Shown piece after piece: positions 50,851 to 59,157 of a DNA stretch of 64,000 nt. How positions within the stretch are numbered: position 1 is the stretch's first letter; the number at the start of each line of letters is the position of its first letter. Position numbers and translations under genes: made by a program. This stretch comes from Lactobacillus sp. ESL0791. GTDB taxonomy: Bacteria; Bacillota; Bacilli; Lactobacillales; Lactobacillaceae. The stretch covers positions 1,922,001-1,986,000 of the forward strand of contig NZ_JAQTHU010000001.1 in NCBI RefSeq assembly GCF_029433255.1, read 5' to 3'. The notes under the pieces are model-generated. The model saw nothing but the letters and a program-made list of their open reading frames with translations, was not told the DNA's origin and did no database searches.

Positions 50851-52435
50851 TTTTTCCCTCCTCAGGCAGATAGTCGGCAAAATCGATTACCTGATCATAC
50901 TGCGCTAATTCACCCTGATCATAATGGTGAATCACTTCGACAAAAGTCAGCTCTGAAGCTAGCAAATACTGGTGAATCGCCGCTGCTGTTTTCTTGTCAA
51001 GCGAAGCATTGATTTCATCAAGCAGTAAAATCGGCCGCTGCGACAACAAGGCCCGCGCTAATTCAATTCGGGCCAACTGCCCACCCGATAACTGATCGGC
51101 ATTATTCCCTAACTGGTAATCAAAGCCCTTTTCGGCAATCAGGTCTTCTAGCTGCAGTGCCGCACAAATTTCTTTGACCCTAACTTTAGGAATATTTGCT
51201 CCCAGAGTCAAGTTAAACCACAAATCATCAGCAAAAATTATCGGCGCCTGGCTGGCATAGGCAAACAAGTCAGTAATGGTGCCCCGTGCACATTCTTGAC
51301 CATCGACCGTAATTTTATCAGCGCTGCCAAAATCGCCATACATCATAAACTGCAGCAAGGTTGACTTGCCGCTGCCCGATGGCCCAATCAGTGCAATCTT
51401 CTGTCCTTTTTTAACTTGCAGGTTTATTCCCTGGGCCAAGTTATGCTGGTCGCGCTCAAGGTTGATTTTTATAAAAGCTACTTCCTGTTTAAAATCCGTT
51501 ACCGGCTGCGCCTGAACCGCATCTGCTTGCCGCACATACTGCTTAACCTTAAGGACAATATTTTTGGTCGCTGACAAATGGTTGCGGTCGTTCAAGACCT
51601 GCATGGTCGGATTAATAAAGGAATTGGCCAGCTGCACCACCGCAAACAAGGTGCCGATCGTCGTTTGACCATGTAAAACCATCAGTCCGCCCAAGAAAGC
51701 TGGAATAATAAAGGTGCTAAACATGCCGATAAAATTAGCCAAGGTCTGCGTATTATCGCTAAGCAAATTCATCTTGCGCAGTGCACTTTCCAGCTGCGTC
51801 ACCTTGCGCTGGTTCTTTTTAACCGCTACCTGCGACTGTTTGTAGAGTTTCAGCGAATCCGTACCTGCCAAAATATTTTTTGTTTGGTTGACATAGGCGG
51901 AATTGGCCTTCGTCCACTTAGTTGATGCAAAGCGGATCTCTTTTTGAAACAAAGTGGAAAAAAGCACCGGAATAGTTGCCCCCAGCAAAAAGAAAATTGT
52001 CAGCAGCCAATTAATGTAAACTGCGTAGGCAAGGGAAATCACGATTGTCGCTGCATTAAAGACAATGCTGATTTCCGCGCCAAAGCGGTTGGTCTCCAGC
52101 AATTTAAAATCATTAGTTAAAAAACCTAGAGTTGAAGCATTTTTTTCGGTCGTGTCTTGCAGCATTCCCGCCAAAATTTTTGTCCGCAGCAGCGTATTAA
52201 CTTCCTGCACCGCATCATTTTTCAAATAATTATAGCCCAGCTCGGCCAGCAAAACTATGAAAAATAGACAGAAAGTTATCATAAAAATTTGGGGCAGGGC
52301 ATGAATGTTCCGTTCAGCTAAGGCGTTGGTCATCATCCCCAAAACATAAGCCATGACAATATTACGGGTACTGGTAATGAGCCCCAGAAGGTTCAGCAAG
52401 ACGAACTTCCAGCGTGAATAATATTTAGCAATCAT
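50843..52435 (-). CDS. ABC exporter, tandem paralog 3
   Basis: Fused permease-ATPase half-transporter of 530 residues. Six membrane helices (about 15-300), including the conserved TLGFLTNDFKLLETNRFGAE (about 103). ATPase: Walker A GPSGSGKST (about 351), Q-loop YASQAPIIFADDLW, signature LSGGQLARIELARALLS (about 442), Walker B ILLLDEINASLD, H-loop VIHHY. In the signature, the usual QR after LSGGQ is LA, a trait of all three tandem copies. Start ATG 52435 (MIAKYYSRWKF), with a weak ribosome site. It overlaps the S51 gene. Substrate unknown. Confidence 0.87.
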   Translation of the reverse strand: MIAKYYSRWKFVLLNLLGLITSTRNIVMAYVLGMMTNALAERNIHALPQIFMITFCLFFIVLLAELGYNYLKNDAVQEVNTLLRTKILAGMLQDTTEKNASTLGFLTNDFKLLETNRFGAEISIVFNAATIVISLAYAVYINWLLTIFFLLGATIPVLFSTLFQKEIRFASTKWTKANSAYVNQTKNILAGTDSLKLYKQSQVAVKKNQRKVTQLESALRKMNLLSDNTQTLANFIGMFSTFIIPAFLGGLMVLHGQTTIGTLFAVVQLANSFINPTMQVLNDRNHLSATKNIVLKVKQYVRQADAVQAQPVTDFKQEVAFIKINLERDQHNLAQGINLQVKKGQKIALIGPSGSGKSTLLQFMMYGDFGSADKITVDGQECARGTITDLFAYASQAPIIFADDLWFNLTLGANIPKVRVKEICAALQLEDLIAEKGFDYQLGNNADQLSGGQLARIELARALLSQRPILLLDEINASLDKKTAAAIHQYLLASELTFVEVIHHYDQGELAQYDQVIDFADYLPEEGKND

Positions 52436-52494
52436 CAAAATTATTTTTATCCTTAATTTATTTCTAAAATTATGCGCTGCCTGCTAGAGTGACC

Positions 52495-54066
52495 TTACCG
52501 GTAATTTGTAAAATCTAACACCTGATCATAATTTGCCAGTTCACCTGGTTCATAATGGTGAATCACTTCAACAAAAGTTAAGTCGGAAGCTAGCAAATAC
52601 TTGTGAATGGCAGCAGAGGTTGACTTATCCAGAGAAGCATTAAATTCATCAAGCAGCAGCACTGGCCGCCCAGACAAAAGTGCTCGGGCTAATTCAATCC
52701 GGGCCAGCTGGCCGCCAGACAACTGATCGGCATTGTCACCCAGCTGGTAAGCAAAGCCTTTATCCTTTACCACATCGCCCAACTGCAATTCAGCGCAAAT
52801 TTCAGTAACCTTAACTTTAGGAAGATTTGCGCCAAGAGTCAAGTTAAACCATAAATCATCAGCAAAAATTACGGGTGCCTGGCTGGCATAAGCAAATAAA
52901 TCAGTCAGTTGCCCAGCTTGATAAGCCTTACCGTCAACCGTAATTTTTTCAGCCCTGCCAAATTTTCCGGTCATCATAAACCGCAAAAGCGTCGACTTAC
53001 CGCTGCCGGAAGCACCAATGACGGCAATTTTTTGTCCGGGCTTAATCTGCAAGTTGATGCCCTGAGCCAAGGTCTGCTTCCCTCTTTCAAGCTCAATTCC
53101 TGCAAAAGCAAGCTCTTGCCGAAAAGCAGTTATGGCAGCAGGTTGCTTCTCATTAGCTTTAGCAAGGTACTTGTTAACCTTGACAACAATATTTTTCGTA
53201 GTAGACAAGTGATTGCGTTCATCCAGCATCCCCATAATTGGACTAAAAAAGGTATTCGATAGTTGGATTACCGCCATCAAGGCGCCAATCGTTGTCTGAC
53301 CTTTGACGATCAGATAAACGCCCAAGATGAATGGCAGCAAAAAGCTTCCGGCACCCGCAATAATACTGAGCACACTTTGCGTGGTCATGTTTAAGAAATT
53401 CATTCTAAACAATGCCTGCTCCAAACGGCCAATCCAAGTCTGATTCTTATTAACGGCACTGCTTTGGCGGCGGTACAGGCGCAGAGAATCCGTACCCGCC
53501 AGGAAATTTTTGGTTTGGCTGACATAATGCTTATTGGCGGCAGTCCACTTATCAGAAGCTTTTTGCAGCGACTTTTGAAAAAAGCTTGAAACGAGCATTG
53601 AAAAACCAGAGCCAAGAAAGAAAATAAGCGTTAACAGCCAATTAATGTAAAGCGCATAGCCAAGGGAAATCACTAGCATTGAACAGTAGTAAATCATGTT
53701 AAGTTCGGCGCCAAAACGATTGGTTTCCAGCAGCTTAAAGTCCCCAGTCAGGAAGCCTAAAGCAGAAGCATTTTCTTCGCTTGTGTCTTCCAGCATCCCG
53801 GCAAAAATTTCCCGGCGCAAGTAATTGTTAGTCGACCTGATGGCATCATTATAAAAATAATCGTAGCCAACCATTGCCGCAAGAAAAAAGACAGCCATTA
53901 CCAAAGCAGTGAGGAGAAAACGCGGCAGTTCATTCATTTTTCCTGCAGTTGCCATGTTAGTCAATGACTCAACAATATATGCTCCTAAAATATTTTCGCC
54001 GCTGGCAAAAATCCCCAGAACGACTAACAGAAAAAATTTTCCTTTAGAATAATATTTTGCGACCAT
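52495..54066 (-). CDS. ABC exporter, tandem paralog 2
   Basis: Half-transporter of 523 residues with the same layout as its two neighbours: six-helix domain with ALGFLTGDFKLLETNRFGAE, Walker A GASGSGKST, Q-loop YASQAPVIFADDLW, signature LSGGQLARIELARALLS, Walker B LLLDEFNASLD and H-loop VIHHY. It starts MVAKYYSKGKF with AAGGGGG upstream. It carries small changes the others lack, such as LTGD for LTND. ABC exporters often function as heterodimers, so copies may pair. A hairpin in the 70 bp before it may reduce its expression relative to copy 1. Confidence 0.87.
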   Translation of the reverse strand: MVAKYYSKGKFFLLVVLGIFASGENILGAYIVESLTNMATAGKMNELPRFLLTALVMAVFFLAAMVGYDYFYNDAIRSTNNYLRREIFAGMLEDTSEENASALGFLTGDFKLLETNRFGAELNMIYYCSMLVISLGYALYINWLLTLIFFLGSGFSMLVSSFFQKSLQKASDKWTAANKHYVSQTKNFLAGTDSLRLYRRQSSAVNKNQTWIGRLEQALFRMNFLNMTTQSVLSIIAGAGSFLLPFILGVYLIVKGQTTIGALMAVIQLSNTFFSPIMGMLDERNHLSTTKNIVVKVNKYLAKANEKQPAAITAFRQELAFAGIELERGKQTLAQGINLQIKPGQKIAVIGASGSGKSTLLRFMMTGKFGRAEKITVDGKAYQAGQLTDLFAYASQAPVIFADDLWFNLTLGANLPKVKVTEICAELQLGDVVKDKGFAYQLGDNADQLSGGQLARIELARALLSGRPVLLLDEFNASLDKSTSAAIHKYLLASDLTFVEVIHHYEPGELANYDQVLDFTNYR

Positions 54067-54088
54067 GCTAGACCCCCTTGTCTTAACT

Positions 54089-54122
54089 AAAAAACGCGGG
54101 TCGCAAAACTGAAACCCACGTT
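54089..54122 (-). terminator. Intra-operon attenuator/terminator
   Basis: On the minus strand AACGTGGGT pairs with ACCCGCGTT (one G-U), followed by TTTT. It lies between exporter copies 1 and 2 and would trim transcription of the distal genes. Confidence 0.65.
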
Positions 54123-54136
54123 CTGAATTTATTCAT

Positions 54137-55714
54137 TTATTGTGCCGGATAATTTTTAAAATCAACTACCTGATCGTAATTAGCTAATTCTCCTGGTTCA
54201 TAGTGGTGAATTACTTCAACAAAAGTCAAATCCGAATCTAACAGATACTTGTGAATGGCATCGGAAGTTACCTTATCTAATGAAGCATTGATTTCATCGA
54301 GCAGCAGAACCGGCCGCTTAGATAAAATTGCCCGGGCTAACTCAATCCGCGCCAGCTGCCCGCCGGAAAGCTGATCGGCATTATCACCCAAATTGTAGTC
54401 ATAGCCTTTGTCTTGCACAATTTCACCTAATTCCAAAGCGCCACAAACTTCATTTACCCGCTCTTTTGGAATGTCGGCACCCAAAGTTAAATTGAACCAC
54501 AGGTTATCCGCAAAAATAACTGGCGCCTGACTGGCATAAGCAAACAATTTGGTAATTTCTCCTGCCTGATATTCCTTACCATCGACCATAATTTTATCTG
54601 CCTGGCCAAATTTGCCATACATCATAAACTGGAAGAGCGTTGACTTGCCGCTGCCGGATGGTCCAACCACCGCCGTCTTTTGTCCTTTGGTAATTTCCAA
54701 ATTAATGCCATTAGCCAGCTTTTCTTTGTTCCGCGCAAGATCAATTCCCGTAAACGCAACGTCTTGTTGAAAATCGGTCACGGCAGCGGGCTGCTTCTCA
54801 TCGGCTTTCGCAATATACTTCTTAACTTTGGCGACAATCCCTTTTGTTGTGGATAAATGATTACGCTCATCCAAAATAGCTAAAATTGGGTTAACGAAGG
54901 AATTTGACAACTGCACAATTGAAAACAGGGCCCCAATTGTCGTTTGTTTCTGCGCAATTAGGTAAACACCAACTACGAAAGGAACCAAAAAGGTACCAAC
55001 TTCGGCAACCACCATGACAACCGCCTGCGAATCATCGCTAAGCAGATTCATTTTGGCTAATGCCCGCTCAAGCCGTTTAACAAAGCCGCCATTTTTGGCA
55101 ACGGCCTGTTGTTCCCGGTCGTATAATTTAACCGAATCCGTTCCCGCCAAAAAGTTTTTGGTCTGGTTAACGTAGGTATCGTTGGCGTCAGTCCATTTAG
55201 TTGAGGCGTTCTGAATCGGTTTCTGGAAGAAACTCGAAGCGGCCATGGGAATTACAGAACCGATAAAAAAGAGCAGCGTTAAAAGCCAGTTGATGTAAAG
55301 TGCATAGCCCATTGACAGAACCAGCGTGCAAGCGTACATGATGATGTTGATTTCCGCGCCGAAACGGTTGGTTTCCAGCAGTTTAAAATCATTGGTCAGA
55401 AAACCCAAGGCAGAGGTATTATCCGCGGTTGACTCGCGCATCATCCCCGCAAAAACTTTGGTTCTGAGCGTGCTGTTGGTTTGCTTGATTGCGTCATTTT
55501 TCAAATAGTTATAGGCAATCTTGGCAAGAAAGACTATTACAAAGAAAATAACTACCAGCAGGATAAATTTGGGCAGGCGTGAAATCTTGCCGCTAGAAGC
55601 AATGTTCGTTAGAGTACCGACCATGTACGCCATCACAATGTTCTCGGCACACGAGATCAGTCCTAAGACATTCATCAAGACAAATTTCCACTTGGAATAA
55701 TATTTCGCAATCAT
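54137..55714 (-). CDS. ABC exporter, tandem paralog 1
   Basis: Half-transporter of 525 residues, first of three. I place the start at the ATG at 55714 (MIAKYYSKWKF), where the paralogs also start and a GAAG lies 8 nt upstream; a longer frame adds 13 residues. Conserved points: SALGFLTNDFKLLETNRFGAE, Walker A GPSGSGKST (about 352), Q-loop YASQAPVIFADNLW, signature LSGGQLARIELARAILS, Walker B LLLDEINASLD, H-loop VIHHY. No C39 peptidase domain. Head of an operon of three exporters and an S51 peptidase. It is divergent from the SLAP pair, with a direct-repeat site between them. Confidence 0.87.
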   Translation of the reverse strand: MIAKYYSKWKFVLMNVLGLISCAENIVMAYMVGTLTNIASSGKISRLPKFILLVVIFFVIVFLAKIAYNYLKNDAIKQTNSTLRTKVFAGMMRESTADNTSALGFLTNDFKLLETNRFGAEINIIMYACTLVLSMGYALYINWLLTLLFFIGSVIPMAASSFFQKPIQNASTKWTDANDTYVNQTKNFLAGTDSVKLYDREQQAVAKNGGFVKRLERALAKMNLLSDDSQAVVMVVAEVGTFLVPFVVGVYLIAQKQTTIGALFSIVQLSNSFVNPILAILDERNHLSTTKGIVAKVKKYIAKADEKQPAAVTDFQQDVAFTGIDLARNKEKLANGINLEITKGQKTAVVGPSGSGKSTLFQFMMYGKFGQADKIMVDGKEYQAGEITKLFAYASQAPVIFADNLWFNLTLGADIPKERVNEVCGALELGEIVQDKGYDYNLGDNADQLSGGQLARIELARAILSKRPVLLLDEINASLDKVTSDAIHKYLLDSDLTFVEVIHHYEPGELANYDQVVDFKNYPAQ

Positions 55715-55796
55715 TTGGTTTACTTCGCTTTCCATTAAATATTTATTTGACAATTATTATTTAAAACTAAGTTTTAATTGAAAACAATAGCTTATG

Positions 55797-55828
55797 ACTA
55801 AGTGGTCGCTGAGAGCTACTAAGTGGTC
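55797..55828. promoter_or_regulatory. Tandem ACTAAGTGGTC boxes (response-regulator-like site)
   Basis: Two exact 11-bp direct repeats (55797-55807 and 55818-55828), start to start 21 bp, i.e. two helical turns. This is the geometry of LytTR/OmpR-type binding sites. They lie between the divergent ABC operon (starts 55714) and SLAP pair (starts 55939). Confidence 0.65.
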
Positions 55829-55938
55829 AATTTTTCATACCAAAAGTTACACTTCTTTTAAAAGCCTTTACACAAAGAAAGCAAAGAATTATGATGAATG
55901 CAAATTCATCATTAATAATAAAAAGCAAGGAAAAAACA

Positions 55939-56904
55939 ATGCAAGAAAAACATACGAAAAAATGGTGTGAATTTGCACTCAGTGCCGGTCTTATGGCGCT
56001 TGGCTGTGTATCCATTTCCAGCCAAACCATTCAGGCGGATTCCACTACTCCGGCAGCCGACGTAATTGATTACAGCAAAATCACTCCGGTTGCCCAACCA
56101 GCAGGTCAAGAGGTGGTCATTCCTACCGGCACGGTTTTAACCAGAAACAACTCTGACTATGCAAAATTAAGCATCGCCAACTGGAAGGACATGCCCGAAG
56201 GCACCACTTATACTTGGAACGGCAAACCGCTCACCATAATTAACGGCTTGGCCAAAGGCAATGTGGGCGTGACTTTACCCGATGGGACATTGAAAAGCGT
56301 TTACGTCACAGTCAAAATTGCTGGACGGCAGCAGATTAAGCTCACGCACAAGACCCACCTGTTTAATGAAAACGGGCAGCAGCTCAACAGCTTGATTCTC
56401 AAAACTGGTTCCATTGTCAACGTCAACGATACAACAGAGATTAACGGTCACCAATTTTACACGCTGGACAACCAGTATTACCTGCCCGTCACCAATTTTA
56501 AGGTTCCTAAGAAAATGCAAGTTAAAGCTGCTAAGGGGTCTAAGCGCGTCATGCACAGTACCTACTTGTATGACGTCAAAGGCCGCCAGGCTAACGGCTT
56601 AATCTTGGCCGTCGGTTCACGCGTCACGATTCAAAAGATTCCGCAAGACAACAATATCAATAACGCGGCCGGTCGGATGTTCTACGCCATCGGTAACGAT
56701 CTTTACGCCCCTGTGCGCAATATCACCGGCTTAGAGACCGAATGGCAGAATAAGGCGCTCACGCTTTACAACAACAAAGGCAAGAAAATTGGCAAACTGC
56801 CGGCCCACACGCCATACAAAACTTATGGTGATCCCATCAGGATTAAGGGAAAGCCGTACGACATTATCGGCAAAAACAAATTAATAAGTGCGTCTATAGG
56901 CTAA
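55939..56904 (+). CDS. Secreted Rib-like/SLAP protein
   Basis: Exported protein of 321 residues. Start ATG at 55939 with AAGGA upstream; the longer frame lacks a ribosome site. Signal peptide about 1-33 (hydrophobic core FALSAGLMALGCVSI, cleavage near IQA). An N-terminal Rib-like module (about 55-130: NWKDMPEGTTYTWNG ... VTLPDGTLKSVYVTVKI) is followed by three SLAP units (about 133-320: LTHKTHLFNENGQQ, VMHSTYLYDVKGRQ, LTLYNNKGKK). It resembles the C-terminal end of the large surface proteins without LRRs. 14 nt before the next SLAP gene, so one operon. Confidence 0.78.
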   Translation: MQEKHTKKWCEFALSAGLMALGCVSISSQTIQADSTTPAADVIDYSKITPVAQPAGQEVVIPTGTVLTRNNSDYAKLSIANWKDMPEGTTYTWNGKPLTIINGLAKGNVGVTLPDGTLKSVYVTVKIAGRQQIKLTHKTHLFNENGQQLNSLILKTGSIVNVNDTTEINGHQFYTLDNQYYLPVTNFKVPKKMQVKAAKGSKRVMHSTYLYDVKGRQANGLILAVGSRVTIQKIPQDNNINNAAGRMFYAIGNDLYAPVRNITGLETEWQNKALTLYNNKGKKIGKLPAHTPYKTYGDPIRIKGKPYDIIGKNKLISASIG

Positions 56905-56918
56905 ACGAGGTATTAATA

Positions 56919-58361
56919 ATGAACATAAAGAAAAAAATCGGTCTTCTGTCAGCAATGCTGCTCAGTGTCAGCCCCATTTTAACGCCGCTAAACTCCCAGC
57001 CTGTCCAAGCAGCTGCCAAGAGAAAACAAAACAAATTGGTGATCACGGGAGCCCCATATGTCTATAAGAGCAACGGCAAACGTTACAGATACTATGATAA
57101 TATCCCCGGTCTCGGCAATCTTGGCGAGACCGACGATGACGGCTATACTTACATTGACACCCAAGGTGACAACGAAACGGTTAGCTACACAGGAAAAACC
57201 ATAACCATCAAGGGCAAAAAATACTACGGCATCGGTAAAAACGTCTACATCAAGGCAAGTGCCGTTTACAGTGTCAACGGCAGAAATATCCAAAAAGGGA
57301 TGCTGATGCTCAACCACGCTTCCAGCATTTATGCCAAGAACGGCAAAAAGACGAAAAAGACATTCGCCAAAGGTGCTCTCGTCAGGTATGCCGGTAAAAT
57401 CAAAACTACCAGCAAGATCCCAAAATATTTTTATTACATTAATAATAAAAAACAGGGATATTTGCCAACTCGAAAAATCAAGGGCAAAGATTATTACACG
57501 GTAGGTCGCAATCAGTATGTCAACGCCAAAAACGTTGCCAGAATTAATGGCAAAACCGCACGTTACAACGGCACTACCACTGGCATCCTCACCAGCGGCG
57601 TAACCACAATGTATATTTCTAATGGTTCGACTGGTCATCAGCTCAAGAAGCGGCAAAAGGTGCGAATCGACCGCGCGGTTATTCCGTGGTCAGAAGACTT
57701 TGACGGTTACATCTACCATCTGCACGATTACCCTAACGAATATATTTATGATGGTGTGGCCAAGCTCAGAAACGATTTGCCAATCACCGGCTATGATGAA
57801 ATGGCTTACCGGACATTCACACCAATCGCAGCAAGCCCGCTCAAGCTTTACTCAAACACAGGCAAAGAACTGGATAAACCATTAACCGCCCTCAAGGACG
57901 AAGCCATCAGCGCCGACGGTTTATTTTACATTTGGGATTCCAGCACGCAAAAAGCCGAACTCTTCTACCATGTCCTGCGGCAAAATGAAGACCAAATTTC
58001 GGCTTCCGATCCCGAACGCATGACTTTCAGCAACAGCTTTGTAAAGGCAAGTGATATTAAATTTACCAACAACTACATTAAATTGAAGCCGGTAAACAGC
58101 CCGGAAGATGCCCAAGCGGATCAAGTAACTGCAACTGCTGCCGACAAGCAAGAACTGCAGCAATTATTTACGGATGGGCAAAAGGGTCTGGGCACTCGCA
58201 CTGATGATGCACTCACAAATAACTATGACAATGCCTTGGCGGACACCGCAGCCGCCCTCAGGTCAACCACCGTCAGCCGCGGAGAAGTTAAAGAGATCAC
58301 TTGGCTGGTCAAGAACACCAAAGAACAGTTGAATTCTCTGTACTTTGAACCATGGAGTTAA
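56919..58361 (+). CDS. Secreted SLAP-domain protein, distant relative of the 4-9 kb cluster
   Basis: Exported protein of 480 residues. Signal peptide about 1-33 (LLSAMLLSVSPILTPL, cleavage near VQAA). Two SLAP-type units (about 40-110 and 125-215, the second with YYTVGRNQYVNAKNVARING). A central module contains IWDSSTQKAELFYHVL, the counterpart of IYVWVPKDNKAELFYRL in the cluster proteins. A C-terminal helical module (about 405-470) has ADKQELQQLF and EVKEITWLV, again as in the cluster. So this is a full-length but diverged member with an extra N-terminal SLAP unit. GAGG precedes the ATG. Confidence 0.78.
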   Translation: MNIKKKIGLLSAMLLSVSPILTPLNSQPVQAAAKRKQNKLVITGAPYVYKSNGKRYRYYDNIPGLGNLGETDDDGYTYIDTQGDNETVSYTGKTITIKGKKYYGIGKNVYIKASAVYSVNGRNIQKGMLMLNHASSIYAKNGKKTKKTFAKGALVRYAGKIKTTSKIPKYFYYINNKKQGYLPTRKIKGKDYYTVGRNQYVNAKNVARINGKTARYNGTTTGILTSGVTTMYISNGSTGHQLKKRQKVRIDRAVIPWSEDFDGYIYHLHDYPNEYIYDGVAKLRNDLPITGYDEMAYRTFTPIAASPLKLYSNTGKELDKPLTALKDEAISADGLFYIWDSSTQKAELFYHVLRQNEDQISASDPERMTFSNSFVKASDIKFTNNYIKLKPVNSPEDAQADQVTATAADKQELQQLFTDGQKGLGTRTDDALTNNYDNALADTAAALRSTTVSRGEVKEITWLVKNTKEQLNSLYFEPWS

Positions 58362-58376
58362 AAAAGCAGGTATGCA

Positions 58377-58400
58377 AAAAGGAGCTTAAAGCTCCTTTTT
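58377..58400. terminator. Bidirectional terminator between convergent genes
   Basis: AAAGGAGCTT and AAGCTCCTTT pair around a tiny loop, with A and T runs on both sides. It serves the SLAP operon and the small LRR gene. Confidence 0.8.
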
Positions 58401-58408
58401 GTTTTGCA

Positions 58409-59065
58409 TTACTTATTTGGTTTAGCCGTCGCACCGCCTGGCTGCGATTTCTCAACAGTATTTGTGCTGGTAGATAAATTAGTGCCAGTAAACATACCGT
58501 TCTTTTTCGCAACATGGCTGGTATCCAAATTGTGTAAATCAACTCCAGTTAATTTTTCATCGCCGGCGAACATATTGGTCATATTGGCAACTTTTGCGGT
58601 ATTGATCTTACTCAAATCAATCGTGGTTAAATTGCGGTTACCGCTGAATAATTCGGCCATATTAACCACGCGGCTGGTGTCCACCCGGTCAAAATGATCG
58701 ATCGTCTTTAAATTATCCAAGGAACTGAACTTGCTGCCGGAATTAATCGCCAAGCTAACCGGAGTCGCAAAATCAATATGTTCAATTGTACGGTACCAAG
58801 GAATCAGTCCGCTAATTGTCTTAGTTCCCAGCTGCTGGCCAGCTGCACTGCTGCTGATCGTCAAAGTACGGGTGATAATGTCGTAAGACCAGGTGCAGTC
58901 GCCGTCTTTGCCGGTCCACAAAGCGGAAAAAGTATTATCACTGGCGGTCGTGGTATCGGCATGGACAGCGGCTGTATTAACAACAAAACCGCTTATACCT
59001 AGCAATGCAATCAGCGTCAACGAAATAATTCTGTTATTTTTCCGAAAATTAGTTGCTTTCTTCAT
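58409..59065 (-). CDS. Small secreted BspA-like LRR protein
   Basis: Protein of 218 residues. Ordinary Sec signal (about 1-37, cleavage near VHA) without YSIRK, then a domain reading WTGKDGDCTWSYDIITRTLT that also opens the LRR region of the large proteins. Three BspA-like units follow (RVVNMAELF, KVANMTNMF, HVAKKNGMF; about 130-200), then a short polar tail. There are no Rib or SLAP domains and no LPXTG, so it is either released or the stump of a longer gene. Its stop lies next to a good terminator, so a true short form is plausible. Confidence 0.75.
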   Translation of the reverse strand: MKKATNFRKNNRIISLTLIALLGISGFVVNTAAVHADTTTASDNTFSALWTGKDGDCTWSYDIITRTLTISSSAAGQQLGTKTISGLIPWYRTIEHIDFATPVSLAINSGSKFSSLDNLKTIDHFDRVDTSRVVNMAELFSGNRNLTTIDLSKINTAKVANMTNMFAGDEKLTGVDLHNLDTSHVAKKNGMFTGTNLSTSTNTVEKSQPGGATAKPNK

Positions 59066-59157
59066 TTTGTCTTCCTCTTAATCAAAATTCACCTTAATTA
59101 TAAGTCTAAATGCTGGCAATCACTAAATAACCCACAAATTTAATAATCTTGTTAATT

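Noticed and set aside
56988..57656. A 222-codon minus-strand frame opposite the SLAP protein
   Set aside because: Long only because the sense gene has few constraints on that strand; sense gene has signal peptide and SLAP motifs.
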